This document shows positions 35,641 to 46,281 of a stretch of 64,000 bases of DNA, in pieces. Positions within the stretch are counted from its first letter, which is position 1. Each line of letters opens with the position of its first letter. A program made the position numbers and the translations under genes. A model generated the notes under the pieces. It searched no databases and was not told the DNA's origin. It saw nothing but the letters and a program-made list of their open reading frames with translations. The DNA is from Nyssa sinensis (Eukaryota; Streptophyta; Magnoliopsida; Cornales; Nyssaceae): contig CM018050.1 in the NCBI GenBank assembly GCA_008638375.1, positions 24,726,216-24,790,215 of the forward strand. Reading direction: 5' to 3'.

Positions 35641-35689
35641 TACTTCTAGACCATCAGTGGTTTGAGGTACATTCCTTGTATTTAGTTCA

Positions 35690-36280
35690 TGGGCCAGTGT
35701 ACTGATAGACTCCGGTGCATCGCATTCATTCATATCTACTATGTTTGCCATGTCATTGGGGTTGGATATAGATCGGTTGGATCCACCGTTACATGTTGAT
35801 ACACCAATTGGGGTAAGTGTGATATTGACGAGGATCTATAGAGATTGCTCACTAGAGATAGCTGATCGCACCCTTTACTTTGATTTCATTTTGCTTGATA
35901 TGACTGGCTTTGATGTTATTTTAGGGATGGATTGGTTATTTACCTACCGGGCGAGTATAGATTGCTATAGAGGGAGAGTGACAGTATGTACTCCTGAGGG
36001 GGATAGCTTTCATTTCACAAGAGATCGTGGGATTTCTTGGTGCCACCCTTGTACGACTCGAGGAGTTGGAGAGGCCATAGTTACATGTTGGCTAGCTTGG
36101 TTGTAGGTGATAGTGGGACTACAGAGAGTATGCTGCCACCAGTAATGGATGAGTTTCCTGATGTCTTCCCGAATGACTTAACTAGTTTACCGCTGAGGCG
36201 AGAGGTAGAGTTCACGATAGAGCTTATCCCCGGCACTGTACCCATTTCTATTCCACCTTACCGGAGTTGTGAGAGCTGAA
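35690..36280 (+). pseudogene. Gypsy aspartic protease and RT linker
   Basis: V-L-I-D-S-G-A-S-H-S-F (Asp at 35708-35710) is the retropepsin active site, followed about 75 residues later by V-I-L-G-M-D-W, the usual second protease landmark. The frame then shifts near 36060, and the protease-RT linker (D-E-F-P-D-V-F, L-P-L-R-R-E-V-E-F, I-P-P-Y-R) continues in a second frame to 36279. The protease would process the Gag-Pol polyprotein; here the frameshift disconnects it from RT. Confidence 0.85.
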
Positions 36281-36812
36281 GGAACAGTTGACTGACCTGC
36301 AGGGTAAGGGGTTTATCCGTCCTAATACTTCTCCGTGGGGTGCTTCGGCACTATTTGCGAAGAAGAAGGATGGGACATTACGATTGTGTGTGGACTATAG
36401 GAGGCTGAACCTGGTTACTATCAAGAACAAGTACCCATTGCTGAGGATAGATGACCTATTTGATCAACTTAGGGGTTCGAGATCTTTCTCGAAGATTGAT
36501 CTTAGATCGGGGTATCATCAGTTGAGGGTACGGGAGGAGGACATAGCGAAGACTGCTTTTCATACCCGTTCTGGCCATTATGAGTTTATGGTTATGCCAT
36601 TTGGTGTGACAAATGCCCCGATAGCGTTCATGGACTTGATGCATCACATTTTTAGTTCTTATATAGATCAGTTTGTCGTGGTGTTTGTTGATGATATTTT
36701 GATTTACTCACCTTCTGAGGATGAGCATGCCTTTCATCTATGGACTGTGTTACAGATTTTGAGGGAGCACCATCTATTTGCTAAGTTTTCAAAGTGTGAG
36801 TTTTGGCTTTAG
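36275..36812 (+). pseudogene. Gypsy reverse transcriptase core
   Basis: A 174-codon open piece contains the RT signature in order: [44 protein letters not shown] and F-V-D-D-I-L-I-Y-S (catalytic Asp pair at 36690-36695). It ends at a TAG (36810) after F-W-L, where homologues read on. A methionine at 36288 is only the first in the open piece. Both catalytic aspartates are intact, so decay is by stops rather than active-site loss. Confidence 0.9.
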
Positions 36813-37650
36813 GAGGTACAGTTTTTTGGTCATGTTGTGTCAGGTAGTGGAGTGTCTATGGATCCTTCTAAGATTGACTCTGTTATGAGTTGGGAGAAGG
36901 CCGAAGAATGTGTTTGAGATTCGGAGTTTCTTGGGATTGGTAGGATACTACCGTCGGTTTGTAGAGGGGTTTTCTCGTCTTACCGCGCCGATGACTCGTC
37001 TGACGCACAAGGGCATTAGATTTGAGTGGACAGATGACTGTGAGCAATCATTTCAGGAGCTAAAGAGGAGATTGACTTCAGCGCCCGTCTTGATTATACC
37101 TGAGGGAGGTATGGGCTATACTGTTTATTGTCATGCTTCATGAGAGGGATTGGGTTGTGTGTTGATGTAGGAGGGTAAAGTGGTAGCCTATGGTTCTCAG
37201 TCAATTGAAGAGCCATGAGCAGAACTACCCTACACATGATTTAGAGTTAGCTGTCATCATCTTTGCACTTAAGAGTTGGCGACACTAATTATATGGGGTG
37301 AGGTTCGAGGTGTTCTCAGATCACAAGAGCCTTAGATACATTTTCACGCAAAAGGACTTGAACATTCGGTAGAAGGAGATGGATGGAGTATATGGAGGAC
37401 TATGACTTTGACCTTCAGTACCATCCTGGGAAGGCCAATGTCGTAGCAGATGCACTTAGTAGGAGGTTGAGGAGCACTGTAGCTAGCATTGCTATTAGAG
37501 AGTGGAAGATGATGGGAGACATTGGAGAGTTTGACTTAGAGCTTGTTGAGTCTGAGGGACATGCCACACTGTTCAGTGTGTGTGCACAACCTTCATTGTT
37601 GAGCAGGGTTATTGAGGCACAGTTACAGGACACAGAGGCAGAGTAGATCC
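36813..37650 (+). pseudogene. Gypsy RT thumb and RNase H, broken
   Basis: V-Q-F-F-G-H-V-V-S and F-L-G-L-V-G-Y-Y-R-R-F (36910-37143 frame) are the RT thumb/connection. RNase H follows: F-E-W-T, P-V-L, Y-T-V-Y-C-H-A-S, then a TGA (37141) and a TAG (37168) where relatives have codons for Arg or Gln. After a frameshift, W-M-E-Y-M-E-D-Y-D-F and Y-H-P-G-K-A-N-V-V-A-D-A-L-S-R (37383-37646 frame) mark the end of the RNase H domain. Confidence 0.85.
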
Positions 37651-37659
37651 GAGCATGAG

Positions 37660-38868
37660 TTGCTAGTACCGAGGGCTTTGAGGGGTGGACAGTTCATTCT
37701 GACCTTAGCTTGAGGTATATGGGTAAAGTCTTTGTTCCCGAGTCTCTTAGGGTTGTCCTTAGAGATTTCCATCATTCACGCCTAGCAGTGCACCTAGGAG
37801 GCACTAAGATGTATCATGATTTACGCCGCCAGTATTGGTGGACGAGGATGAAGGCAAACGTAGTGCAGTTTGTGTCTAGATGTCTCACGTGCCAGCAGGT
37901 GAAGGCTGAGCACCAGAGACCTGGGGGTTTGTTGCAGCCATTGCTAGTGGCCGAGTGGAAGTGGGAGCACGTTACCATGGATTTTGTGATGGGTCTTCCG
38001 AAGTCACCTAGAGGTCACGATATAGTTTGGGTTATAGTTGACAGGTTGACGAAGTCTGCCCACTTCTTACCAATTAGAACGATCAATTCATCAGATGTTC
38101 TTAGTAGGTTGTATAACCGAGAGATAGTACGACTACATGGGATTCCTGTTTCCATAGTTTCAAACAGAGACCCATGCTTCATCGCACGGTTTTGGTAGAG
38201 TTTTCAGACAACCTTAGGAACTCAGCTACAGTTTAGCATTGCCTTTCATTCTCAGACTGATGGTTAGTCAGAGCGTACCATTCAGATCCTAGAGGACATG
38301 CTTAGAGCCTAGTGTTATGGACTTCAGGGGTAGCTGGAAGGATCACCTTACTTTGGTAGAGTTTGCCTACAACAACAGCTATCAGTCCAATAATGAAGAT
38401 GGCACCATTCGAGGCGTTGTATGGTAAGCTGTGTCGTTCACCGGTGTGTTGGACTGAGGTGAGGGAGACAGCTGCTTTGGGGCCCGACTTAGTCCTGTTA
38501 GATCACGGAGAAGATACAGGTGATCCAGTAGCGTCTGTTGACAGCACAGAGCCAACAGAAGAGTTATGCGGACAAGAGGCGATGACCTCTATCATTTGAT
38601 GTTGGGGGGACATGTGTTCCTCAAGGTAGCCCCACGGCGAGGATTGAGGAGATTTAGGCGTAGTGGGAAGCTGTCGTCACGGTTTATAGGCCCATTTGAG
38701 ATCTTTGGGAAGGTTGGTGAGGTGGCATATAAGCTAGCATTACCGCCACAGCTATCTGGGGTTCACAATGTTTTCCATGTGTCGATGTTGAGGAAGTATG
38801 AGCCCAACCCTTCACATTTGCTAGATTGGGTAGATCTTCAGTTAAAGGGTGACATTTCTTATGATTAG
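37660..38868 (+). pseudogene. Gypsy integrase with mutated catalytic Asp
   Basis: The 37710-38198 frame carries the HHCC zinc-binding domain (H-L-G-G-T-K-M-Y, later C-L-T-C-Q-Q) and the core start M-D-F-V-M-G-L-P with the first catalytic Asp. The second catalytic Asp, normally in S-D-R-D, reads S-N-R-D (38163-38165). The frame stops at a TAG (38196) after F-W; another TAG (38265) lies within D-G-x-S-E-R. The C-terminal part continues in shifted frames (38363-38599, 38566-38868), with G-D-D-L-Y-H, K-L-S-S-R-F-I-G-P-F and H-N-V-F-H-V-S-M-L-R-K-Y. Confidence 0.88.
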
Positions 38869-39024
38869 AGACCCGTAGAGATATTGGACTCGAGGGATTA
38901 GGTTTTACGAGGCAAGACCATCCATTTGGTCAAGGTTCGTTGGAACCATCATGGGGTCGAAGAAGCTACTTGGGAACGTGAGGCCGAAGTCCATGCAAGG
39001 TATCCCGAGTTATTTGATCATTGA
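38869..39024 (+). pseudogene. Gypsy C-terminal chromodomain
   Basis: In frame with the preceding integrase tail, the sequence shows R-P-V-E-I-L-D-S-R, a TAG, then K-V-R-W-N-H-H-G-V-E-E-A-T-W-E-R-E and Y-P-E-L-F before TGA (39022-39024). V-x-W-x8-A-T-W-E is the chromodomain pattern of plant chromoviruses. Such domains are thought to guide insertion into heterochromatin. The stop within it would remove the domain from the protein. Confidence 0.8.
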
Positions 39025-39058
39025 TGTATATTTTTAAATTTCGGGATGAAATTTCTTT

Positions 39059-39071
39059 AAGGAGGGAAGGA
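39059..39071 (+). other. Gypsy polypurine tract
   Basis: AAGGAGGGAAGGA lies immediately before the 3' LTR (TGTAGAGATC at 39072). Confidence 0.9.
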
Positions 39072-39319
39072 TGTAGAGATCTGAAATTTTTTTTGGAATA
39101 AATATTTTTTTATGAATATATATGTGTATGGATGAAATGTGCATTATCTATATATGTCTACATGTATATGTATATATATATATATAATGTACGGTATATA
39201 TGTATATGCATGAAGTATTATATATGTTATGTATACATAAGATGTTGTATGTGTGTTGTGTGTGTGTGTGTGTGTACAGCCGTGTGAGTGTGTGCAAGTG
39301 GGTGTGCATGTGTAATATA

Positions 39320-39363
<44 letters not shown>

Positions 39364-42150
39364 GAAAGACCCAAAATGCAAGCAATGCATTTAATCAAAC
39401 CTACATTCTGAAAAGAAGAAAAAGGAGAAGTGATTTGGACAGTGGAGAAGTCAGAAAAGAGGGGGAAATGGTAGGCTGCAGTGACCTTGCGTGTGGAGTG
39501 GTATGTATCTATGTGTATATGTTGAGTGTGTACATTGGTTAGAGAGAAAAGAAATCAGAAAAGAGAGAGGCTAAGTTAGGGAGGTCGTGGCACAACTGTA
39601 GGAGTTCAGAAGGCTTAGAAGTGGGGAACAGAAGTGGGAGTTCAAGGGAGGAGTGAGAAAATCCAGAAAAAGGAAGGCAAGCTTGATTTTTGTTTTTTTT
39701 TTTTTTGCATTTTAAAAGTTTTCAAGCATAAATGAAAGGTTAAATATTAGTGAGCCATATAGAGTTCGAAATAAGAAAAATAATGCAAAAAGAATGAATG
39801 AAAAAGGTCGAGGAATGAGCGAGAAAAGTAGAGTTACATGGGAGGGTGATAATTGGTTGTTTATATATTTTATGTGTTAAAACTGAAACAAACAATGGGG
39901 AACTAATCCCCTTTGGTGCAGAAAACTGTTAGCGATAAAAATGAGTGGAAATAGTGACTGTGAAGTCACGAAAATGAAACTTTAGGCTTGGCCGAAAGTC
40001 GACCGGAGAGGTTTGACCCTCTATTCGTGATGATCTAGTGGTTTGAATCTAAAACCGAGGTTTGATATGAAACCCTCATGAAAAATGAAGGAAAATTACA
40101 TTTTTAAACCATCAAAATCTGGCCGAAAAATCATCGCCGTCGCCGGAGATGGCAACGGAACCTTAGGGTTCCTTCACCGGATAACCGAAAGGGATGATGA
40201 ACAGTAAATGCAATACGGCGCCGTTTGGGTGTTCGTTGGGGCAACACTGCGTTGTTTTGGTTATAAATTAAGTAGGATTGGGCCTGTTTGGTTGGGGGGA
40301 TATGAAATGGGGGGTGAGATAAACTGAGGGGGGGACTGGATAACCTATTCGCGATTTAGGGCGTTGTCCACTATTTGGCTGGAAAAAAATTTGAAAAAAA
40401 ATTGCGCAGGGGCGCAGCCCCTGTGACTCGAATCGTGGTGGAGCGTGTGGAAACGGGTACGTGTGACCAAGTTGACAGGACAATCCCATGTCAACTTTGG
40501 TGCGCAAATATATATATATATATATATATATTGTAACTTTATTTAATTAATTAAATTAAATATTACGAAACAGCTCGGAGTCCAAATAGGACAAGTCATT
40601 AGTGTATTTTGACTATCTCGACCATTCTGAATCCAACGGTAAGGTCCGTGTTGTGAGACGAGGTCCCAAAAAATAAAAGACCCGTAGGGACACTAAAAAT
40701 TACCAAATGCCCTTGAGTTAAAAATTAGTCAAACGAGCTCCGATTAAAGTAAAAAAGTAGTGAATTTTTATTATTTTGAGCATTCTGGACTCAACCGTGA
40801 AGTCTAATTTTCAAAAAGGAGCCTCAAGAAGTAAGAACCCGTAAGAGTGTAAAATGACCGTTTTGCCATTTTTAGCCCGGAGACTCAAATTAAATTCTGT
40901 GAAAGCCTAAACTGACTTTATTCGACGTTCTGGACTCAATGGTAGAGTCTATTTTAGTAAAATAGAAACTCGTGAAATAAAAGCATAAAATTTGATGAAT
41001 AGCATAGTTCAAGTAGCAATAGACTGAATTATGTTTCATGCTTTTAGGGACACTGAAAGGAAAGGAGAAGGCGGCCTGAACTTCTACATTCTCACTGTTT
41101 AGTTCAGCTACATAGCGAGCATGACTTCCTAGGGTTGAGACAAACCCATCCGGTATGATGTTTTACTAATGTAAGAAATAGGATTAAGTTTAGGAATATT
41201 TCATAAGTAAATTGAATGACTGGTATGCTTAACTGTTGTTGGGGAATTGTTTGGAATATGTTTATTTGATAACCTGGAGTTGGTTGTTTACATGCTTATG
41301 TGTTTCTTGCATTCCTTGAGAATTTAGTGAAGTGATGAATGTGAACTGTAACCATGTGTTTAGATTGACAGTATGAGATATGCATTTATGTGGAATAAGT
41401 TTGTGAGTTAAATATTATTGTTGCCTCAGGTATGATATATTGTTTAAAGCATGCTTCGTTGAGATCATGTTATTGTGTGGTGAAAATCAAAGCATCGTGG
41501 CATATAGTGAATCCTTTGGAAACATGGTGTGAGTTGAGCACGTGGTGCTATGCATTATGAGGGTATAGATCCTGTGGTGAAAAACCCAAAATTGGCCATT
41601 GCATTGGTGCCCAAATCTATCGGGGGAAGGCCCGTAAACGGGAGTTGGTACTTAGATCCAGCGGATGCGGTCTGTAAACGAGACATGGGTGTGGCAGAGA
41701 GTGCATGGGTGTGTCATGCATATTTACATTGCATTGTATTAATGAACTGGAAAGCATCTAGATTATAAATGTACAATTTACACATGCCACGCCTTAATCT
41801 TGTTTCTTGCATTAGTATTATGTCATATCAACAGTTGAGCTGACCCATTCATGGGATATCATATTTCAGATGACGACCCTGTTACATGAGACTCGATGAG
41901 GTCTTAATGAAAGGAAGAACTTGGAATTACATTTAGACCTTGGGGCGTATTTTGATGTTGTACAAAGACATAAGCCCTAGACTATTTCATGTTTATTTGT
42001 ATGTTATGAAATAGTGGGCAAGGCATTATGGATTAGTATTGGAACCTGAATTGGGTTAGTGTTGAAATGCATGTAATTTTCCTTTATTATTTCTTTTTTT
42101 TTGTTTATTTTCACTCATTCCCCAGGTTTGTGGAAATTCGGGGCGTGACA
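39072..42150 (+). repeat. Gypsy element 3' LTR (3079 bp)
   Basis: Collinear with 30726-33815 throughout, differing by scattered substitutions and microsatellite length (for example a longer TA run at 39327-39358 and a longer T run near 39690). It ends GGGGCGTGACA before AATCA. Confidence 0.93.
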
Positions 42151-42155
42151 AATCA

Positions 42156-42760
42156 TCTGATATGGTTCTCGCCACTACTTCTCTTGGTACTTCACCGTCT
42201 TTTACTGGGCGTTCATCATCCCAATCTAAGTCCAAGACTAGTTATTGCAAGTGGTGTAAACTCCATGGTCACATCATCGATAAATGTCACAGGTTCAAGT
42301 ATTATAAGTAGCGACAAGCTTCCCAACAGACAGCTGCGGTCGCATTATCTACTTCTTCTGCACCCGAGTCTCCGTTTCAGTCCACTCCTCTCGCTACAGC
42401 GGATGTCAAGGACTTAATTCACCAGGTTTTGTCCCAATCCTCCATTACCTTATCCATCACCCCAGGTAAATCTTAGTGGTTTATAGACTCTGTTTGCTGT
42501 AACCATATGACATCTGATTCTAGCATCTTCTCTCATAAAATTGCTCTTTCTCCTAATCTTGCCATATACACTGTCGATGGTTCTCATATGCCTGTTAGTC
42601 ACGTAAGTTCTATTTCTACCTCTAATTTATCTGTTAGTGATACTTATCTTGTGCCTAAGTTATCCTTAAATCTTCTTTCTATTGGACAACTTTGTGAGTT
42701 AGGTCTTGACCTGAAATTCTCTAACAAGGGTGTTGATGTACAGGATTCATAGAGGGTCAG
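42156..42760 (+). pseudogene. Copia 2 gag C-terminus, zinc knuckle and protease
   Basis: Copia coding resumes right after the AATCA duplication. The zinc knuckle is intact: C-K-W-C-K-L-H-G-H-I-I-D-K-C (42246-42287). A TAG follows shortly. The protease begins W-F-I-D-S-V-C-C-N-H-M-T (Asp at 42486-42488); relatives have D-S-G-A, so the Gly-Ala of the active site reads Val-Cys. The frame 42507-42752 covers the rest of the protease (Y-L-V-P-K-L-S-L-N-L-L-S-I-G-Q-L). Confidence 0.85.
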
Positions 42761-43920
42761 CTGCTTAGGACATGCCGTAAAGTTGGACATCTTTTTGAGC
42801 TCACATCTCTGCAGATTCCTTCTTCAACAACTACTTCCATGGCTGCCATCACGGTCACTTCCAGTTTGTGGCACTCCCGGTTGGGTCCATGCCTCACTTC
42901 CACTTGTCTAGTTCTTGGCTTCTCAGGGTCATTTAGGTTTAGTTAATTTTAGTCTTTTGATTGTGTTTCATGTCATCTTGGAAAACAAACACATTTATCC
43001 TTTAATAAAAGTGACTCTTTTTCCGCTACACCTTTTGACTTAGTCTATTCTGATATTTGGGGTCCTGTCCCGACTCTAATTGAGAGGGGATCTCGTTATT
43101 TTGTTATCTTTATGGATGATTACAGTCACTATACTTGGATTTATCTTTTACAGCATAGGTCTGAACTCACCACTGTTTACCAGAATTTTCACAAAATGGT
43201 GCAAACTCAATTTTTTTTGTACCATTAAAACTTTTCGTTCAGATAATGCAATGGAATACAAGGATAAGTCATTTCTTACCCTCTTACAGCAGAATGGGAT
43301 AGTTTCTCACCATTCTTGTCCATACACCTCACAACAAAATGGTTGAGCAGAATGTAAACATTGCCACATTCTAGATACAATAAGAGCATTTCTTATTTCT
43401 GTTTTTCTTCCAGAACGTTTTTGGGGAGAAGCTGCACTTACTACTGTTCTACACCATCAATCGTGTTCCTTCACCCACTATACATAATAAAACTTCTTTT
43501 GAGCTTCTCCATGGTACGGTCCCTAACTACTCCTTACTTTGAGTTTTTGGTTGTGTTTGTTTTGTCACTCTTCCTACACACGAACGCACCAAACTTGAGC
43601 CACGATCCAGACTCTGTTGCCTTCTTGGTTATGGTCTTACTCAAAAAGGTTATCGTTGCTATGACCCCATATCCAAGCGTCTTCGTATTTCTCGTCATGT
43701 AAAGTTTTGGGAACATAAGATGTTTACAAGTATTTCTTATTTTCCATGGTCCTCTACCGGTTATGCTCCTATCTTTACTAACCCATCTATTGCTTTAATC
43801 CCTGACTCCTCTGCAGAGATGCCAAGCTCCTCAAATGTTCCTTTTTCGACTGTTTCGGAGTCATCTGACACGTCTGCTGATACTCCTGATCCATCAACTG
43901 CCTTCGAGCCTGTCTAGGTA
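42761..43920 (+). pseudogene. Copia 2 integrase
   Basis: After a damaged GAG-pre-integrase region, the core is recognisable as F-D-L-V-Y-S-D-I-W-G-P-V, R-Y-F-V-I-F-M-D-D-Y-S-H-Y-T-W-I-Y (around 43040-43150), F-R-S-D-N-A-M-E-Y and H-S-C-P-Y-T-S-Q-Q-N-G (43235-43346). A frameshift near 43145 and stops divide it. The third-acidic-residue region and the C-terminal extension (43361-43917) continue in several frames. Frames 43361-43702 and 43720-43917 are pieces of this gene, not separate proteins. Confidence 0.85.
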
Positions 43921-45102
43921 CCTGCACTCCGTCAATCCCCTAGAGTAAGAGCTCCTCCTTCTCATCTTCAAGATTTTCATTGTTATTATGCCCTTGCTAC
44001 TCTTCACGAACCTTAGAGTTATCGTGAGGCTAGTGCTGACCCTCTTTGGCAGAAATCTATGTCTAAGAACTAAAAGCTCTCACCAAAACTCATACTTGGG
44101 ACCTGGTGGATTTACCTTCTGGAAAGTCTGCAGTTGGATGTAAGTGGGGTCTATAAAATCAAGACTCGTTCAGGTGGATCAGTGGAACGATACAAAGCTT
44201 GCCTTGTTGCCAAGGGTTTCTCTTAGGAGTATGGTATTGACTATGAAGGAGACTTTTGCCCTGTTGCTCGTCTTACCTTTGTTCGATCTTTGCTTGCTTG
44301 TAGCTGTTGTGCATCATTAGAAACTGTTTCAGATGGATGTCAAAAATGTATTCTTGAATGGTGATCTTGTCGAGGAAGTTTATATGCATCCTCCCCCTAG
44401 TTATGCCCATCCTCCTCACACAGTTTGCCATCTTCGGCGTGTTCTCTACGGTCTCAAACAAGCTCCCCGAGCCTGGTTTGCTAAATTCAGTTGTGTTATT
44501 GCTCAACAGGGCTTTGCCCCTAGTGCCTATGACTCTGCCCTTTTCCTTCGGACCACTGGTGCTGGTAGTATTCTTATTCTTTTTATGTTGATGACATGAT
44601 CATTACAGGGGATGATCTCTCTAGTATTCGAGATCTTCAGCACTTTTTGAGTCAGAGTTTTGAGATGAAGGACTTAGGGCGGCTTAACTACTTTCTTGGT
44701 CTTGAGGTTACATCTGGTTCAGATGGTATTATCTCTCTCAAGCTAAATATGCATTTGACTTGCTTTCTAAAGTAGGCTTGATTGACAGCAAAAAATGCAC
44801 TTCTCCACTGGATCCTAATGTTAGGTTACTTGCTACTGATGGTGAATCTCTTCCCGATGCTACTTTGTATCAACAACTGGTCGGTAGTCTTATCTATCTC
44901 ACTGTTACCCGATCGGACATTTCTTATGCGGTTCATTTGGTTAGCCAGTTTATGAATGCCCCTCGCTTTACTCACTATGCTACTGTTCTTCGTATCCTAC
45001 GGTATGTCAAGGGAACTTTGTTCATGGCCTTCACTTTTCTTCTCGCTCATCTCTCGAGCTCTGCTCTTACTTTGACGCTGACTGGGCTAGTGATCATACC
45101 GA
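43921..45102 (+). pseudogene. Copia 2 reverse transcriptase and RNase H, truncated
   Basis: The RT shows T-W-D-L-V-D-L-P-S-G, Y-K-A-C-L-V-A-K-G-F, D-V-K-N-V-F-L-N-G-D-L-x-E-E-V-Y-M and L-Y-G-L-K-Q-A-P-R-A-W-F (44333-44599 frame), then Y-V-D-D-M-I-I-T-G (44584-44604) and L-G-R-L-N-Y-F-L-G-L-E-V. RNase H follows in the 44760-45170 frame (Y-Q-Q-L-V-G-S-L-I-Y-L-T-V-T-R-S-D-I). The DNA ends inside the D-A-D-W-A motif at 45102, where CACTACAAGAAAA begins, so the last part and the 3' LTR are missing. Confidence 0.88.
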
Positions 45103-45117
45103 CACTACAAGAAAAGG

Positions 45118-45600
45118 CACTATTAGCGACGCACGCATGCGTCGCTAATAGTGGGAAAATGCGTTACTAATGATATTTTGCGACGCACACCTGCGCGTCG
45201 CTAACGTCACCACAAATATTGGCATCGCTAATAGTATTGGCGACGCACACGCCTCTGAGCGTCGCTAAAAGAAACTATTTGTGACGCACAAATGGTATCG
45301 CTAATAATTGGGAATGGGGTCGCAAATATTATAAATAGAGGCAAAGAGCGTCGCTAAAAGATACTATTAGTGACGCACGCTGTGTGTCGCTAAAATATAC
45401 TATTAGCGACGACCCAGTGTGCGTCGCTAATAGTACATTTAGCGACGCACACGGGGTCGTCGCTAATAGTATCTTTTAGCGACACACAGAGTGTGCGTCG
45501 CTAATTAGTACCTTTTAGCGACGCTCACTGTGCGTCGCTAATAGTGAATTAACATTGTTGTTTCTTTACTTTTAGGGACGTCTTTCTGTGCGTCGCTAAA
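45118..45600. repeat. CACTA subterminal inverted-repeat array
   Basis: Repeated TTAGCGACGCAC...GTGCGTCGCTAATAG pairs, each able to form a short hairpin with the core GCGACGC/GCGTCGC, occur roughly every 25-40 bp. In CACTA elements such motifs are transposase-binding sites. The density is the strongest evidence for this element class. Confidence 0.8.
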
Positions 45601-46087
45601 GGTTTTTTTTTTTTTTTTTTTCTTTTTTCCAACCATGTTTGCTTTGTTTTCTTTGTTGTTTTATTCCTGTTTAAACTGTATCAATCATCCTGATATACAA
45701 TAAAATCCAAACATTCTGAAATAAATATATTAAAAAAGAAAAATACATTCATATATACATTATACTAATTGCGTAGATTTGTAAAAGTACAATTTAACAA
45801 AAAATAGAAGAATAAAAAATTGTCTCAAAACATATAAGTACAAATGTCCATGAAAAGAAAAAAAAAAACAAATAAAAATAATAAATCCCGATGCAAAACA
45901 TAAAGACGGCGGACGTAATAATGCCGATCAATTTGAAATAAAGATCAAATGGTATATATTAGAACAATTATTAAATATATATGAATATAGAATATGAATA
46001 GTTTAATTTATTTTTTTTTCCATGCATAAATAGTAAGAACGACATAAAGTAGCATAAGTTATAAACCACTGATCTGAACTATTTTTT

Positions 46088-46280
46088 GTAAGTTCGTGCA
46101 AGTCTATTTTGTCATTTGTGAGTTGTTTGATGGAGTTTTGGGATAGTTAGGAGGCCGATATCCAAAATGGGTCTTTTCGAAGCAAAAAACTTACATAAGT
46201 TCAAACCAGGCATCCGAACCGAGTGCCGTAAGTTCGGAAAGTCAATTTTATCATTTGTGAGGTATTTGATGGGGTTTTGG
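46088..46280. repeat. 139-bp duplicated block at the gap edge
   Basis: A segment 'gtaagttcg.g.aagtc.attt.tcatttgtgag.t.tttgatgg.gttttgg' occurs at about 46088-46141 and again at 46227-46280, ending one base before the Ns. The gap probably lies in a tandem repeat of this unit. Confidence 0.6.
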
Positions 46281-46281
46281 T

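Larger units (their letters stand above)
30721..42155 (+). mobile_element. Complete chromodomain Gypsy (Tekay/Del-like), AATCA target duplication
   Basis: The 11,425-bp element spans 30726-42150. LTRs 30726-33815 (3090 bp) and 39072-42150 (3079 bp) start TGTAGAG and end GTGACA and look about 95% identical by eye. The duplication AATCA is perfect (30721-30725, 42151-42155). The primer-binding site is at 33819 and the polypurine tract at 39059-39071. Internal order gag-protease-RT-RNase H-integrase-chromodomain is that of chromoviruses; long LTRs and the C-terminal chromodomain suggest the Tekay/Del clade. All structural parts are present, but gag-pol carries many stops and frameshifts, so it is not autonomous. 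Confidence 0.95.
26087..45102 (+). mobile_element. Copia element 2, carrying two nested LTR insertions, 3'-truncated
   Basis: The 5' LTR is 26087-26279, followed at once by a primer-binding site. Gag begins at 26889 and is interrupted at 27528. Removing the two nested insertions (27528-30698 and 30726-42155) restores one continuous coding order: gag, zinc knuckle, protease, integrase, RT, RNase H. Homology ends at 45102 in the RNase H region (pattern D-A-D-W-A), where a CACTA terminus begins. The 3' LTR is missing. Net Copia sequence is about 4.4 kb. Many stops and frameshifts show it is dead and probably older than both insertions. Confidence 0.85.
45103..46281 (+). mobile_element. CACTA (En/Spm) transposon, one end and internal remnant
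   Basis: CACTACAAGAAAAGG at 45103 is the classic plant CACTA terminus. It is followed to about 45600 by some 15 subterminal GCGACGCAC or GTGCGTCGC repeats in both orientations. After this is AT-rich internal DNA and, at 46088-46280, a duplicated 'gtaagttcg' block. No transposase is visible. The opposite terminus (ending CTTGTAGTG) was not found; it may lie in the assembly gap or be deleted. CGA precedes the terminus as a possible 3-bp target site. Confidence 0.75.

Noticed and set aside
41550..41768. 72-codon plus-strand frame in the Gypsy 3' LTR
   Set aside because: The same region in the 5' LTR (about 33215-33430) does not keep the frame, so it is not under selection.
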